NCBI GenBank assembly: GCA_021604765.1
Contig: BQJP01000020.1
Coordinates: 1 to 45,505, forward strand
Source of the DNA: Thermodesulfobacteriota bacterium
GTDB lineage: Bacteria; Desulfobacterota_D; UBA1144; Nemesobacterales; UBA2774
Direction: 5' to 3'
DNA length: 45,505 bases
Shown in pieces: positions 1 through 7,972 of this stretch (position 1 is its first letter; every line of letters starts with the position of its first letter). Under the pieces are notes generated by a model that saw only the letters and a list, made by a program, of their open reading frames with translations, did no database searches and had not been told where the DNA came from. Made by a program: the position numbers and the translations under genes.

Positions 1-1
1 A

Positions 2-3000
2 CTATTTCCTTCAATCAAACTCGAGCTAGTTTCAGTAACAACAGTTTTCCCTGGTGCTTCAGCGGAAGATGTAGAGAAGCTGGTTAGCATCCCAATTGAA
101 GATGAGATTAATGATATAAGTGGTATTAAAGTAATTAGATCAACATCCTCAGAGGGATTATCTCAAATCCTAGCAGAAATAGAAGCAGGTGAGGATACAC
201 AAAAGCTAGCCCAAGATATTAGATCTGAAGTTGCCAAGATTGAAGACCAACTCCCTGAAGATGCCGAGGAGCCGGTAACTGAGGAATTTGATGCAAACTT
301 CCCCCTTATCAGTGTTGCTATTGCCGGGAATGTACCCAAAGAAACCCTAAGAGCATATGGGCTCAGATTTGAAGACCAAGTCAAGCTCGTATCAGAGGTT
401 GATAATGTAGTTACTTCCGGTTTAGGTGATCCTGTTTTCTGGCTTTATGTAGACCCTGAAAAAGTAAGACAATACGAAATAACACTTGAGCAAATCGCAA
501 GCGTGATAGACCAGAAAAACCTTGATCTGCCCGGAGGAGCTGTAGAGCAAGGGGACGCGGAGTTCTTAGTACGCGTAACCGGAAGAGTAGAGGAAGTAGG
601 AGATCTGCTTAACATACCGGTAAAAAGAAACCCTGACGGCAGACACATTCTTCTTAAAGATGTTGCAAGAATAGAACAGGGTGAGCAAAAAACACGAACT
701 AAAGCCCGGGTGAATGGCTTGCCTGCTATTAATTTCTGGATCAATAAACAAAAAGGCGCAGACGCTATTGAAACAGTTGAGGGCATAGAAGAAGTAGTTG
801 AGGAATTTAAGAAATCTAAACCTGACGACATAGAAGTGTACGTAACTAACGATAGCTCATACTGGGTTCAAGCTAGATTTAACACTATGGTCAACAGCGG
901 TTCAATCGGACTTGTCGTCGTACTTTTAATCCTCGCACTATTTCTCGATTTCAGGTCTGCCTTTCTAGCGGCTATAGGTCTGCCTATTGCCTTTTTTGGG
1001 GCATTTATTCTTATGCAGTTCTCTGGTGTAACGCTGAATATTTTATCTATGTTTGGTTTGATACTAGTTCTTGGAATCATTGTAGATGACGCGATAATAG
1101 TGGCTGAGAATATCCAGAGGTATCTTCAGCTTGGGTATTCCCCGGTAGATTCGGCCATAAAAGGAACAAAAGAAGTAGCATTACCTGTTGTTGCTACTAT
1201 TCTAACCAACATAGCATCATTTCTTCCTCTACTGCTGGCAACTGGCTTAATAGGTAAGTTTATGGCCGTTATTCCAACAGTAGCTATATATGCGCTTTTA
1301 GTATCGCTCATTGAAGCGCTGGTTATCCTGCCTTCCCACTGCGCTGACTTTCTAAAGCCCCAGCCAAGAAATAAGCCCGCTAGAAGGTGGGTTTACAAGA
1401 TGCGGTTTTACTACCTGAAATCACTAGTGTTTAGCTTAAAAAACCGATATGTAACAGTCATAACATTTGTCTTAATGCTAGCTTTGACTTTAGTAATCTT
1501 TGCTAAAATACCTCGCATACTTTTCTACTCTCAAGACATCGCTCAATTTTTTGTGAGGGTCGAAAACCCAACTTGGTCTAAAATAGACTCCACTGAAGAA
1601 TCCGTTATAGAGGTGGAGAATGTCGTTAGAGAAACAGTTCCCAATCATGTACTTAAAGATACTGTAGCAATGATTGGCATGGATATCTCAAATGACCAAT
1701 CTGAGTTTGGTGATCATCTTTCCACACTAATAGTAGAATACGAAGATTTTGAAAACCGTAGCGAAAATGGTATTGAGCTAATGGAGGAAGTCAGAAACAA
1801 AGTAGAATCGACAGTAGTGGGACCGGTTAAAGTAGATTTTGTCAGTAACGAAGGCCCACCAGTTGGAAAACCTGTAGACTTCAGGATACAAGGAGCTGAA
1901 TTCAGCACCTTAAAAGACTTGGCCACTGAAATATCAACTCATCTAGAAACTATCCCAGGAGTCTACCAAGCAAGCGATGATCTAATTTGGGGCAAACCCG
2001 AAATCAGAATAAATGTGGATGAAACCAGGGCGGCTATATATGGTCTTGATACCACAACAATTGCAAGAGCAATAAGGGCTGCAGCCGAGGGTCTCACTGT
2101 TTCTCAAACCCGTCTTGGCACTGAGGAAGCGGATATTATAGTAAAGTACGAACTCCCGTCAGGAAATCTAATGTCCTTGCTAGAGTCTTATCAAATATTA
2201 ACACCACAGGGTGGATGGGTTCCACTTAGCAATGTAGTAACTATGAGCACTGAGCCTAGCATGCTAAATATATCTCGATATGATTTAGAAAGATCTGTAA
2301 GAATTACAGCAGAAATAAATGAACAAGCTACTACTGCTACAGAAGTAAACTCTGAAATTGAATCCTATTTAGATGAAAAATTAACTGATTACCCAGGTTA
2401 TTCTTATGCCTTTGGAGGAGAAGAGGAGCAAACAAGGGAGTCCCTTGAGAGTATTCAGAGATCAGCAATAATAGCTGTTCTTTTGATATACATAATTTTA
2501 GCCAGCATGCTTAGATCATACACCCAGCCTTTTATTATCATGGCAGTCCTTCCTTTCGCACTAATAGGCGTTATGGTTGGAATCCTTCTCAGAGGAGAAC
2601 CTCTAACATTGCCGGCGCTTATAGGAGTCGTGGCTCTTTTGGGAATTGTTGTTAACGACAGCTTGGTGCTGATGACATTCATCAATAGCCGGTTTAAAAA
2701 GATGAACAGAGTCCTTGCCGTGGCATTATCTGCTAAACACAGATTTAGACCTATTGTACTCACAACCGTTACAACCTTTGGGGGCCTTGGTACTCTAATG
2801 ATTAAATTCAGAGGGGAAGCGGCGTTTCTTGCTCCAATGGCAGTAGCTCTTGGATTTGGGTTATTATTTGCGACATTTATAACTCTAATTTTGATTCCAT
2901 GTCTGTATCTAATGCTAGATGATTTGAACATTTACATAAAAAAGAAATGGTCCATTTGGAGAGGGAAAAAAGAAGTTTCTACTGAATTGCCAGCAAACCC

Positions 3001-3022
3001 TAAACCGACAACAACCACATAG
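2..3022 (+). CDS. RND-family efflux permease (AcrB/HAE1-like), 5' end off the left edge
   Basis: Inner-membrane proton-driven efflux permease that would work with a periplasmic adaptor and an outer-membrane channel; neither is in the window. The frame is open from base 2, giving 1006 visible residues. AcrB-type proteins are usually about 1020-1050 residues, so only some tens of N-terminal residues are missing. The first in-frame ATG/GTG around 503 is internal and not the start. Visible parts are a porter-domain segment (VFPGASAEDVEKLV near the edge), TM4 with the acidic pair in GIIVDDAII (about visible residues 359-367), a second porter region, and a final membrane block with GIVVNDSLVLM (about residue 880). 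At that TM10 site AcrB has a proton-relay Lys; here the place is Val/Asn, so the relay must differ or the protein belongs to a divergent HAE1 subgroup. Substrate unknown. Confidence 0.9.
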   Translation, partial: LFPSIKLELVSVTTVFPGASAEDVEKLVSIPIEDEINDISGIKVIRSTSSEGLSQILAEIEAGEDTQKLAQDIRSEVAKIEDQLPEDAEEPVTEEFDANFPLISVAIAGNVPKETLRAYGLRFEDQVKLVSEVDNVVTSGLGDPVFWLYVDPEKVRQYEITLEQIASVIDQKNLDLPGGAVEQGDAEFLVRVTGRVEEVGDLLNIPVKRNPDGRHILLKDVARIEQGEQKTRTKARVNGLPAINFWINKQKGADAIETVEGIEEVVEEFKKSKPDDIEVYVTNDSSYWVQARFNTMVNSGSIGLVVVLLILALFLDFRSAFLAAIGLPIAFFGAFILMQFSGVTLNILSMFGLILVLGIIVDDAIIVAENIQRYLQLGYSPVDSAIKGTKEVALPVVATILTNIASFLPLLLATGLIGKFMAVIPTVAIYALLVSLIEALVILPSHCADFLKPQPRNKPARRWVYKMRFYYLKSLVFSLKNRYVTVITFVLMLALTLVIFAKIPRILFYSQDIAQFFVRVENPTWSKIDSTEESVIEVENVVRETVPNHVLKDTVAMIGMDISNDQSEFGDHLSTLIVEYEDFENRSENGIELMEEVRNKVESTVVGPVKVDFVSNEGPPVGKPVDFRIQGAEFSTLKDLATEISTHLETIPGVYQASDDLIWGKPEIRINVDETRAAIYGLDTTTIARAIRAAAEGLTVSQTRLGTEEADIIVKYELPSGNLMSLLESYQILTPQGGWVPLSNVVTMSTEPSMLNISRYDLERSVRITAEINEQATTATEVNSEIESYLDEKLTDYPGYSYAFGGEEEQTRESLESIQRSAIIAVLLIYIILASMLRSYTQPFIIMAVLPFALIGVMVGILLRGEPLTLPALIGVVALLGIVVNDSLVLMTFINSRFKKMNRVLAVALSAKHRFRPIVLTTVTTFGGLGTLMIKFRGEAAFLAPMAVALGFGLLFATFITLILIPCLYLMLDDLNIYIKKKWSIWRGKKEVSTELPANPKPTTTT

Positions 3023-3063
3023 CGAAAATTAGTTCTTGGATATAGTTACAATCTAGAGAAAAG

Positions 3064-3636
3064 TTATGTCTTTCTTTTCCACCAGAATATTGCAAGAATT
3101 AATATAGCGGCAATCGGAATTATGATCATCCAAATAACCTGCTCTATCAGTGCAGCTCCCGCCACAGCAGCTCCAAGAATTACACCTACAACCATAAACC
3201 TCCATTCGAAATGAACACCGGCTAGAAATGTTGCTAGAGCTAAAGAGAGAAGTGTTAAAAGTGCAAGCTGGTTATTATCTATACGACCAGTAGCAGAGTA
3301 TAAAAGATAGATAAGACCTATCGCTGCCAATAACCCTATCCAATGAAGAAGTTGTACCCAGATTATTCTTGATATCCCCTCACCTCTTTTTCTGGCTTTG
3401 GACCAGCCTATGTACAGACTGGTTAAACCGAATACTGGAACCATGGCAACCCAGAAATAAAAACTCTTAAAAGGACTGAAGTTGGTAATAGCTATCCCTA
3501 CCGTAGATAAAACAATTAGAGTAATTAATATTGCCTCTTCCTGCCCCACCGATTTCGCTATGTTCGACTTCGAAGGAATATTATCTCTGTTTGTATTAAT
3601 AGGTGTCTCTGAATTAGGGGCGCTGAATTCTGTCAT
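3064..3636 (-). CDS. Unknown multi-pass membrane protein, 190 aa
   Basis: I do not recognise the family. The first 35 residues are polar (Ser, Asn, Thr rich) and the rest holds about six hydrophobic segments separated by short basic loops (KARKRGEG near residue 82), ending in WWKRKT. The start is well supported: AAAGGAG lies six bases before the ATG, and a good promoter is just upstream at 3655-3683. It converges on the RND permease with only about 40 bases between the stops. It could be a small permease or an accessory membrane protein; nothing in the sequence gives a substrate. Confidence 0.7.
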   Translation of the reverse strand: MTEFSAPNSETPINTNRDNIPSKSNIAKSVGQEEAILITLIVLSTVGIAITNFSPFKSFYFWVAMVPVFGLTSLYIGWSKARKRGEGISRIIWVQLLHWIGLLAAIGLIYLLYSATGRIDNNQLALLTLLSLALATFLAGVHFEWRFMVVGVILGAAVAGAALIEQVIWMIIIPIAAILILAIFWWKRKT

Positions 3637-3654
3637 AATTATCTCCTTTGTTCC

Positions 3655-3683
3655 AGTATATCACTTATAATCCGAGCAGACAA
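3655..3683 (-). promoter_or_regulatory. Sigma70-type promoter for the 190-aa membrane protein
   Basis: Read on the minus strand this is TTGTCT, a 17-base spacer, then TATACT. The predicted transcript start is about 11 bases before the ATG at 3636, leaving just enough leader for the AAAGGAG site. Confidence 0.6.
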
Positions 3684-3760
3684 AATATGTGCTCTATAGG
3701 AGAGGATTAATAGCAAACTCAGAAAGTTATCTTCTAATGTTCAAATCTCAAAAATCTAGA

Positions 3761-3889
3761 TTAGAACGATGGATTGATAAAACTGAAATAAATGCCGCCT
3801 ATTGCTAAAAGAACTGTAGCACCGAGAATAGCAAATGCTACTAAGGCAAATAGTGCTGGATAAGAATTTGGCTTCTGGTTTTCAGACAT
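3761..3889 (-). CDS. Small single-pass membrane protein, 42 aa
   Basis: A short open frame begins with ATG at 3889, after GAGG and GGAG-like purine runs. It encodes a polar N-terminus (MSENQKPNSYPA), one hydrophobic helix of about 25 residues rich in Ala, Leu, Ile and Gly, and a short tail ending NPSF. That is the layout of a real small membrane protein, with the helix starting about residue 13. It is divergent from the ArsA-like gene and lies downstream of nothing obvious on its strand. No family is recognised. A chance open frame of this size is possible, but the clean polar/hydrophobic/tail pattern argues for translation. Confidence 0.5.
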   Translation of the reverse strand: MSENQKPNSYPALFALVAFAILGATVLLAIGGIYFSFINPSF

Positions 3890-3980
3890 AGCTCCGACCT
3901 CGCTAATTAATATTGGGATAATTATATTAAGCTCAGAGAAATTTATGTCAAGTTTAGAATTTCAATGCTATCCTTAAAAT

Positions 3981-5144
3981 ATGGGCAGAATCATACTTTA
4001 TACCGGAAAGGGGGGAGTAGGAAAGACAACAGTTGCCGCAGCGACCGCGCTTCAGGCTGCAAAAAAAGGCAATAAAGTTCTAGTTATCTCTACAGATGCC
4101 GCCCATAGTTTGCGAGATGTATTTGATCAGGAGCTAGGACCGGAACCCGTTAAAGTTGCAAAGAATGTATACGCTCAGGAAATTGATGTTTATTATTCTG
4201 TCGATAAATATTGGGGAAAGTTAACAAGCTATATTCAATCGCTTTTTAACTGGATGCAAGTAGACGACATATTGGCTGAAGAATTCAGCGTGTTTCCAGG
4301 AATGGAGGAAGTTGCTTCATTTCTTTGGGTTTATAGCCATTACAAGGAAGAGAAATATGATGTAATAATTGTTGACAGTGCTCCAACCGGAGAAACTCTT
4401 AAGCTTTTATCTCTCCCAGATGTGGCCCGTTGGTGGCTGGTCAAGGTTTTCCCAATTGAGAGAAAAGTTCTAAAGGTCATAAGACCTGCAGTAAAAGTAG
4501 TCTCAGATATGCCACTGCCTGAGGAAGATACATATAATGCAGTTGAGAACTTGTTTTCACAACTTAATGCTATACACCAGGTCTTTTCAGACCCCGACAT
4601 AACATCAATAAGACTAGTATTAAATCTGGAAAAAATGGTAATAAACGAAACCCAGAGAGCATATACCTATCTTAATCTCTATGGCTATCCCGTGGACTCG
4701 GCGATTGTAAATAGAGTTATGCCACCAGATCTTGACCATCCATATTTTCATGAATGGAAGAAATTCCAAAAAAAATACATGAAAGATGTAAAAAATCTTT
4801 TTAATACCATACCAATTCACGAAGCTCCATTAGTATCTAAAGAAGTGCTAGGGAAAGATGCGCTTTCTGAATTTGGTAAGGCGTTATTTTCAGATAAAGA
4901 CCCCGCTCAAATATTCCATAAAGGAAAACCTTATGAAATCATTAAGGAAGAAGAGACTTACAGCATCGAGTTGAAACTCCCCTTTGTCAGCAAAAAGGAA
5001 GTAAATCTCCACCAGGTTGGAGAAGAACTTACAATACAAATTGAAAATCAAAGAAGAAACATATTCCTACCCAAGTTCTTAGCTAAACTTAACGTAGACA
5101 GCGCTAATTTAGATAATGGTGTTCTCAAAGTTACTTTTAAATAG
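3981..5144 (+). CDS. ArsA/Get3-family ATPase with C-terminal Hsp20-like domain
   Basis: A deviant-Walker ATPase of the ArsA/GET3 type. The P-loop GKGGVGKTT is at residues 9-17, the signature Lys is K10, STDAAHSL (37-44) matches the switch I region, and IIVDSAPTGET (about 129-139) is the switch II region. Residues from about 318 to the end form a small beta-rich domain like the alpha-crystallin fold often fused to bacterial ArsA proteins (ArsA_HSP20). The 387-residue protein contains no cysteine at all. It therefore cannot bind arsenite through thiolates as plasmid ArsA does, and it lacks the CxxC zinc site of Get3. A client-protein or membrane-protein handling role fits better than arsenic export, but this is inference. 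No arsB, arsR or arsD is nearby. There is no Shine-Dalgarno; a TATCCT hexamer ends six bases before the ATG, so the message may be leaderless. Confidence 0.88.
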   Translation: MGRIILYTGKGGVGKTTVAAATALQAAKKGNKVLVISTDAAHSLRDVFDQELGPEPVKVAKNVYAQEIDVYYSVDKYWGKLTSYIQSLFNWMQVDDILAEEFSVFPGMEEVASFLWVYSHYKEEKYDVIIVDSAPTGETLKLLSLPDVARWWLVKVFPIERKVLKVIRPAVKVVSDMPLPEEDTYNAVENLFSQLNAIHQVFSDPDITSIRLVLNLEKMVINETQRAYTYLNLYGYPVDSAIVNRVMPPDLDHPYFHEWKKFQKKYMKDVKNLFNTIPIHEAPLVSKEVLGKDALSEFGKALFSDKDPAQIFHKGKPYEIIKEEETYSIELKLPFVSKKEVNLHQVGEELTIQIENQRRNIFLPKFLAKLNVDSANLDNGVLKVTFK

Positions 5145-5176
5145 CATAATTCAAATCAAATAACTACAAAGTTCAG

Positions 5177-5235
5177 TTAACATATCTTTAACACTAAATT
5201 AAATTAGAATTAATATCGAAGTATTAATGTATAAT
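5177..5235 (+). promoter_or_regulatory. Four 11-bp-period TTAACA-type repeats and a -10 box (Pho-box-like)
   Basis: Hexamers TTAACA (5177), TTAACA (5188), TTAAAT (5199) and TTAATA (5210) follow one another at exactly 11-base intervals. A perfect TATAAT is at 5230-5235. Tandem repeats with an 11-base pitch are the binding pattern of PhoB/PhoP/SphR-type response regulators; TTAACA units are known for Bacillus PhoP and CTTAAC-type units for cyanobacterial SphR. The next gene downstream is the PAP2-like protein at 5419, after a leader of about 175 bases. Confidence 0.5.
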
Positions 5236-5338
5236 TAATGGCAGATAATTTAAACAGATTAGATGTAGAGAAACACCCTTCTTTCAACAATGCAATCAAT
5301 ATTGGGGCTTTACATTCGTGATTAAGGAGTTCATTATT

Positions 5339-5371
5339 ATCTTTGGGTTTGGCCCGATGGAATTGGCATAA
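5339..5371 (+). pseudogene. Possible remnant of a tatA-like start (FGFGPMELA)
   Basis: After an AAGGAG site (about 5324-5329), codons from 5342 read FGFGPMELA, which resembles the N-terminal FGxGxxEL motif of TatA. The codon where ATG would be expected is ATC, and a TAA follows at once. In the next frame the translation continues IIIIGRVFP before another stop. This could be a decayed fragment or coincidence; the match is only about nine residues. Confidence 0.18.
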
Positions 5372-5418
5372 TTATTATAGGGAGAGTATTCCCCTAAGAT
5401 AGACGCAGGATATCCAAG

Positions 5419-6057
5419 ATGGAAATAAATAAAAGTTATTACACAAGATTCTCAGAATATACATTTATCTCACCCGAGTGGAAAAATAGATGGGCACTCA
5501 TAGTGTCTGGTGTTTTGAGTCCACTATCAATAGCAATCGCTGCAGTGGCCGTTGCAGGTTATGCGATTAATAATGAATCCGCACTTAGCTGGATTGCGCT
5601 CTACATAGCATTGTCTATATTGCCACCAACGCTATATATAATGTATTTGGTCCGGAAGGGAATAGTTACGGACTTTCATTTAAATGTAAGAGAGGAGAGG
5701 ACTAAACCTTTTATATTAATGACTATTAATACTGCATTGGTATTTTTAGTTATGTTACTTTTAGGAGCTCCGAAATTAATATTGATAGTTATAGCAACTG
5801 CGGTATTACAGCTATTTTTTATGCTTGTGATAACCCTGAAATGGAAAATTAGTGGTCATTGTACAGCCGTTACCGGACTCGTGGTGCTGGCACTAGCTCT
5901 TTTTGGAGAAAGCTTACTGCCGCTCATTCTATTAATTCCCTTAGTAGCGTGGTCTCGTGTTCGACTCAAACGCCATACTCTGAGTCAAACAGTAGCAGGC
6001 GCCTTTATGGGTGGAGTAATTGTTAGTACCCTTTTATATTTCACCAATATCCTCTAG
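5419..6057 (+). CDS. PAP2-like membrane phosphatase family protein, 212 aa
   Basis: Membrane protein with about six hydrophobic segments. Three spaced motifs resemble the PAP2 (phosphatidic acid phosphatase type 2) signature: REERTKPF at 91-98 for KxxxxxxRP, SGH at 145-147 for PSGH, and SRVRLKRHTLSQ at 179-190 for SRxxxxxHxxxD. The last acidic position is Gln here and the Pro before SGH is Ile, so catalysis is not certain. Known PAP2 membrane enzymes dephosphorylate lipid phosphates or pyrophosphates at the membrane; the substrate here is unknown. Upstream Pho-box-like repeats (5177-5215) would fit a phosphate-regulated phosphatase. The ribosome-binding site is weak (GCAGGAT). A degenerate non-enzymatic PAP2 relative is the main alternative. 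Confidence 0.65.
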   Translation: MEINKSYYTRFSEYTFISPEWKNRWALIVSGVLSPLSIAIAAVAVAGYAINNESALSWIALYIALSILPPTLYIMYLVRKGIVTDFHLNVREERTKPFILMTINTALVFLVMLLLGAPKLILIVIATAVLQLFFMLVITLKWKISGHCTAVTGLVVLALALFGESLLPLILLIPLVAWSRVRLKRHTLSQTVAGAFMGGVIVSTLLYFTNIL

Positions 6058-6130
6058 AATTAACCCTCATTCTTCAAAAACTATTTAAACCTATCACCTT
6101 TTACAGTTAATAAATAACAAGTTGCCAAAT

Positions 6131-6163
6131 CTTAACACAATCTTAACATTTCTCGGTTAATTT
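6131..6163 (+). promoter_or_regulatory. Two CTTAACA repeats 11 bases apart with a following -10-like box
   Basis: CTTAACA occurs at 6131-6137 and 6142-6148, separated by CAAT, so the pitch is 11 bases. TAATTT at 6158-6163 lies nine bases after the repeat pair, close to the roughly ten-base gap between Pho box and -10 in PhoB-activated promoters. It sits upstream of the gene at 6201 and resembles the array at 5177-5215. Confidence 0.45.
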
Positions 6164-6200
6164 TAGAGCTCTGTATTGAAGTTTAAAGGAGACCGCAAAA

Positions 6201-6773
6201 ATGAGCACACTTTCAGACAGACAATTGATAGAGACCAAGTTTGAGACACTAATTTCAAAATCAAAAATTTATATTAAAACCAGGAATGAAACGGAACTAA
6301 TATCTCTAAGAGAAGATATTGAAAATCTTAAGGAAAAAGTTCATGCTGGTCTAGATAATAAAACTAATATTCATAATATAAATTACTTAACATCTCTTAA
6401 GCTCATGCTTTCAATACTTCAGAAATTCACTTGTTCAGTGGAATTAATGGAGAATATGAAATCGAAAAAGCCGCTTTATGAACAACTAGATACTAAGCAG
6501 ATGCTGGATATTTTGCTACCCAACATTAAATGTTTAGTAGAATATGACAACTGGACTGAGAATCTAAATACCCAGAAGCTTGAACAGGATTATGAATTCA
6601 TTGAATCACTTGAAGATCAGCATAAAAGAGTACTTCTAACTTATTTAATACAGGACTGGCACAATATGGATGAGGTTATAAACTTACTTAAAATCGGCGA
6701 GATATATAAAAATATTGCAGAAAAGCTTGTAAGCCTGTCTGTAATATCCAACTATTTAGAAAAACAGAATTAA
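6201..6773 (+). CDS. Unknown helical protein, 190 aa
   Basis: No family recognised. The sequence is charged, Leu/Lys/Glu rich and probably all helical, with no signal peptide and no membrane segment. Cysteines occur at about residues 77 and 111, with no metal-binding pattern. The start is firm: AAAGGAGA lies eight bases before the ATG. The Pho-box-like pair at 6131-6148 suggests phosphate-linked control and, together with the helical make-up, raises the thought of a PhoU-like role, but no PhoU motif is visible. It converges on the glycosyltransferase with four bases between the stops. Confidence 0.75.
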   Translation: MSTLSDRQLIETKFETLISKSKIYIKTRNETELISLREDIENLKEKVHAGLDNKTNIHNINYLTSLKLMLSILQKFTCSVELMENMKSKKPLYEQLDTKQMLDILLPNIKCLVEYDNWTENLNTQKLEQDYEFIESLEDQHKRVLLTYLIQDWHNMDEVINLLKIGEIYKNIAEKLVSLSVISNYLEKQN

Positions 6774-6777
6774 AACT

Positions 6778-7782
6778 CTACCTTAGTGAATCCGAGTTAG
6801 ACTTATAATTAAGTATGCGATCTACAATCTGAGGCACATTATTTTTGTAGTCGGCATGATAAAGGAACGAAGAGTTAACCCAATCACTGAGTCTGCTAGA
6901 AAAATCTTTCCCAATCTCATTAACAACCGGAATTCCTAAACCCTTAAGCGCCTCTGCATTACACTCTTGTTCATACTGCCTTTTCATTGGAATAACCATA
7001 AGTTTCTTTCCCAAATAAAGCGCCTCTGCTGGTGTATCAAACCCGGCGTTACAGAGTAGACCCTGGCAACTTGAGAGGCTTTGAACAAAGCTACTATTAT
7101 CTACCCGGCAAACTGTGACGTTGTCCTCAGTAAATGGCTCGCCTTTGTAATGCTTTGAAAATATCTCCCAGGGAACATCGATTGTCTTTAAGATCCGAAT
7201 TATATAACGCTCATCGTAGGAAGGCAGATAAACGGTATAGTGTCCGTCATTTTTAACTTCTGAATCTCTTATTTCCTCACGAATTATCGGCGTGGTAATA
7301 AAATCGTCGTATTCTTTAAAATGGAGCCCTATCAAGCTATCGCCGGGAGCATACCATTTCATAACAAACTGCTGAAATCGGTTTTGTTGATCCGGCCTCG
7401 GAGCCTTGGAAGAGAGCAATGAGGCCTGATGAGAAATACTAATGTGGGGTATGCCCTTTAATTTTGAAGCCCAGGCAGTAATTGGCTCAAAATCACTTAA
7501 GACCAGATCATACTCATGAACAGGTAGACTATATATATCCGAAACTAGTTTAAATGGGTTAGCAGACCTGATCGATTTCCAGTAATCTATCCCACCCTTC
7601 TTGCCAAACATAAAACCTAATCCACGAAGTTTGTACTTAATATCAAACCCGAGATTAACTTCATGATGAAGACCGCTTATCAGAACATCGACTTCCGCCT
7701 TTTTAACTAGATACTTAAGTATCTCTCTTGAATGAATAATGTGACCGTTTCCGGTACCTTGAATCCCAAATAGAATTTTCAT
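6778..7782 (-). CDS. Glycosyltransferase, MJ1255/VC2487-like (GT-B fold)
   Basis: The N-terminus MKILFGIQGTGNGHIIHSRE has the glycine-rich GxGxGH loop of UDP-sugar transferases related to MurG/GT28. The C-terminal half contains LLCNAGFDTPAEALYLGKK (about residues 237-255), the donor-sugar binding region in which a conserved Gly/Glu segment contacts the nucleotide, followed by PMKRQYEQECNA. At 334 residues the length matches the MJ1255/VC2487 group, whose members have no firmly assigned substrate as far as I know. It probably acts in the cytosol or at the inner membrane on a lipid or polysaccharide precursor. It stands alone: the upstream gap (7783-7972, 190 bases) shows no other gene. Confidence 0.78.
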   Translation of the reverse strand: MKILFGIQGTGNGHIIHSREILKYLVKKAEVDVLISGLHHEVNLGFDIKYKLRGLGFMFGKKGGIDYWKSIRSANPFKLVSDIYSLPVHEYDLVLSDFEPITAWASKLKGIPHISISHQASLLSSKAPRPDQQNRFQQFVMKWYAPGDSLIGLHFKEYDDFITTPIIREEIRDSEVKNDGHYTVYLPSYDERYIIRILKTIDVPWEIFSKHYKGEPFTEDNVTVCRVDNSSFVQSLSSCQGLLCNAGFDTPAEALYLGKKLMVIPMKRQYEQECNAEALKGLGIPVVNEIGKDFSSRLSDWVNSSFLYHADYKNNVPQIVDRILNYKSNSDSLR

Positions 7783-7972
7783 TTGCGCTTTACATTCATC
7801 AACAGCATGTCTTAATTATCTACTGCAACTATATCATGCTTGTCGCTCCATCTTCTAATGACATCCATATCAAACCCGCACAGTCAAAAAAATGTACCTG
7901 ATAGTGAATGCTAAGACATACTTGGCTCAAAATATTGATATAAGTGAGATAGAGAAATTATATTGATTTAAG

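Noticed and set aside
503-505. Start codon of the RND permease at 503
   Set aside because: The same frame is open and clearly homologous back to base 2, so the real start is outside the window.
5239-5322. 27-codon open frame just after the TATAAT at 5230
   Set aside because: No ribosome-binding site, no domain or helix pattern, and it lies inside the predicted leader.
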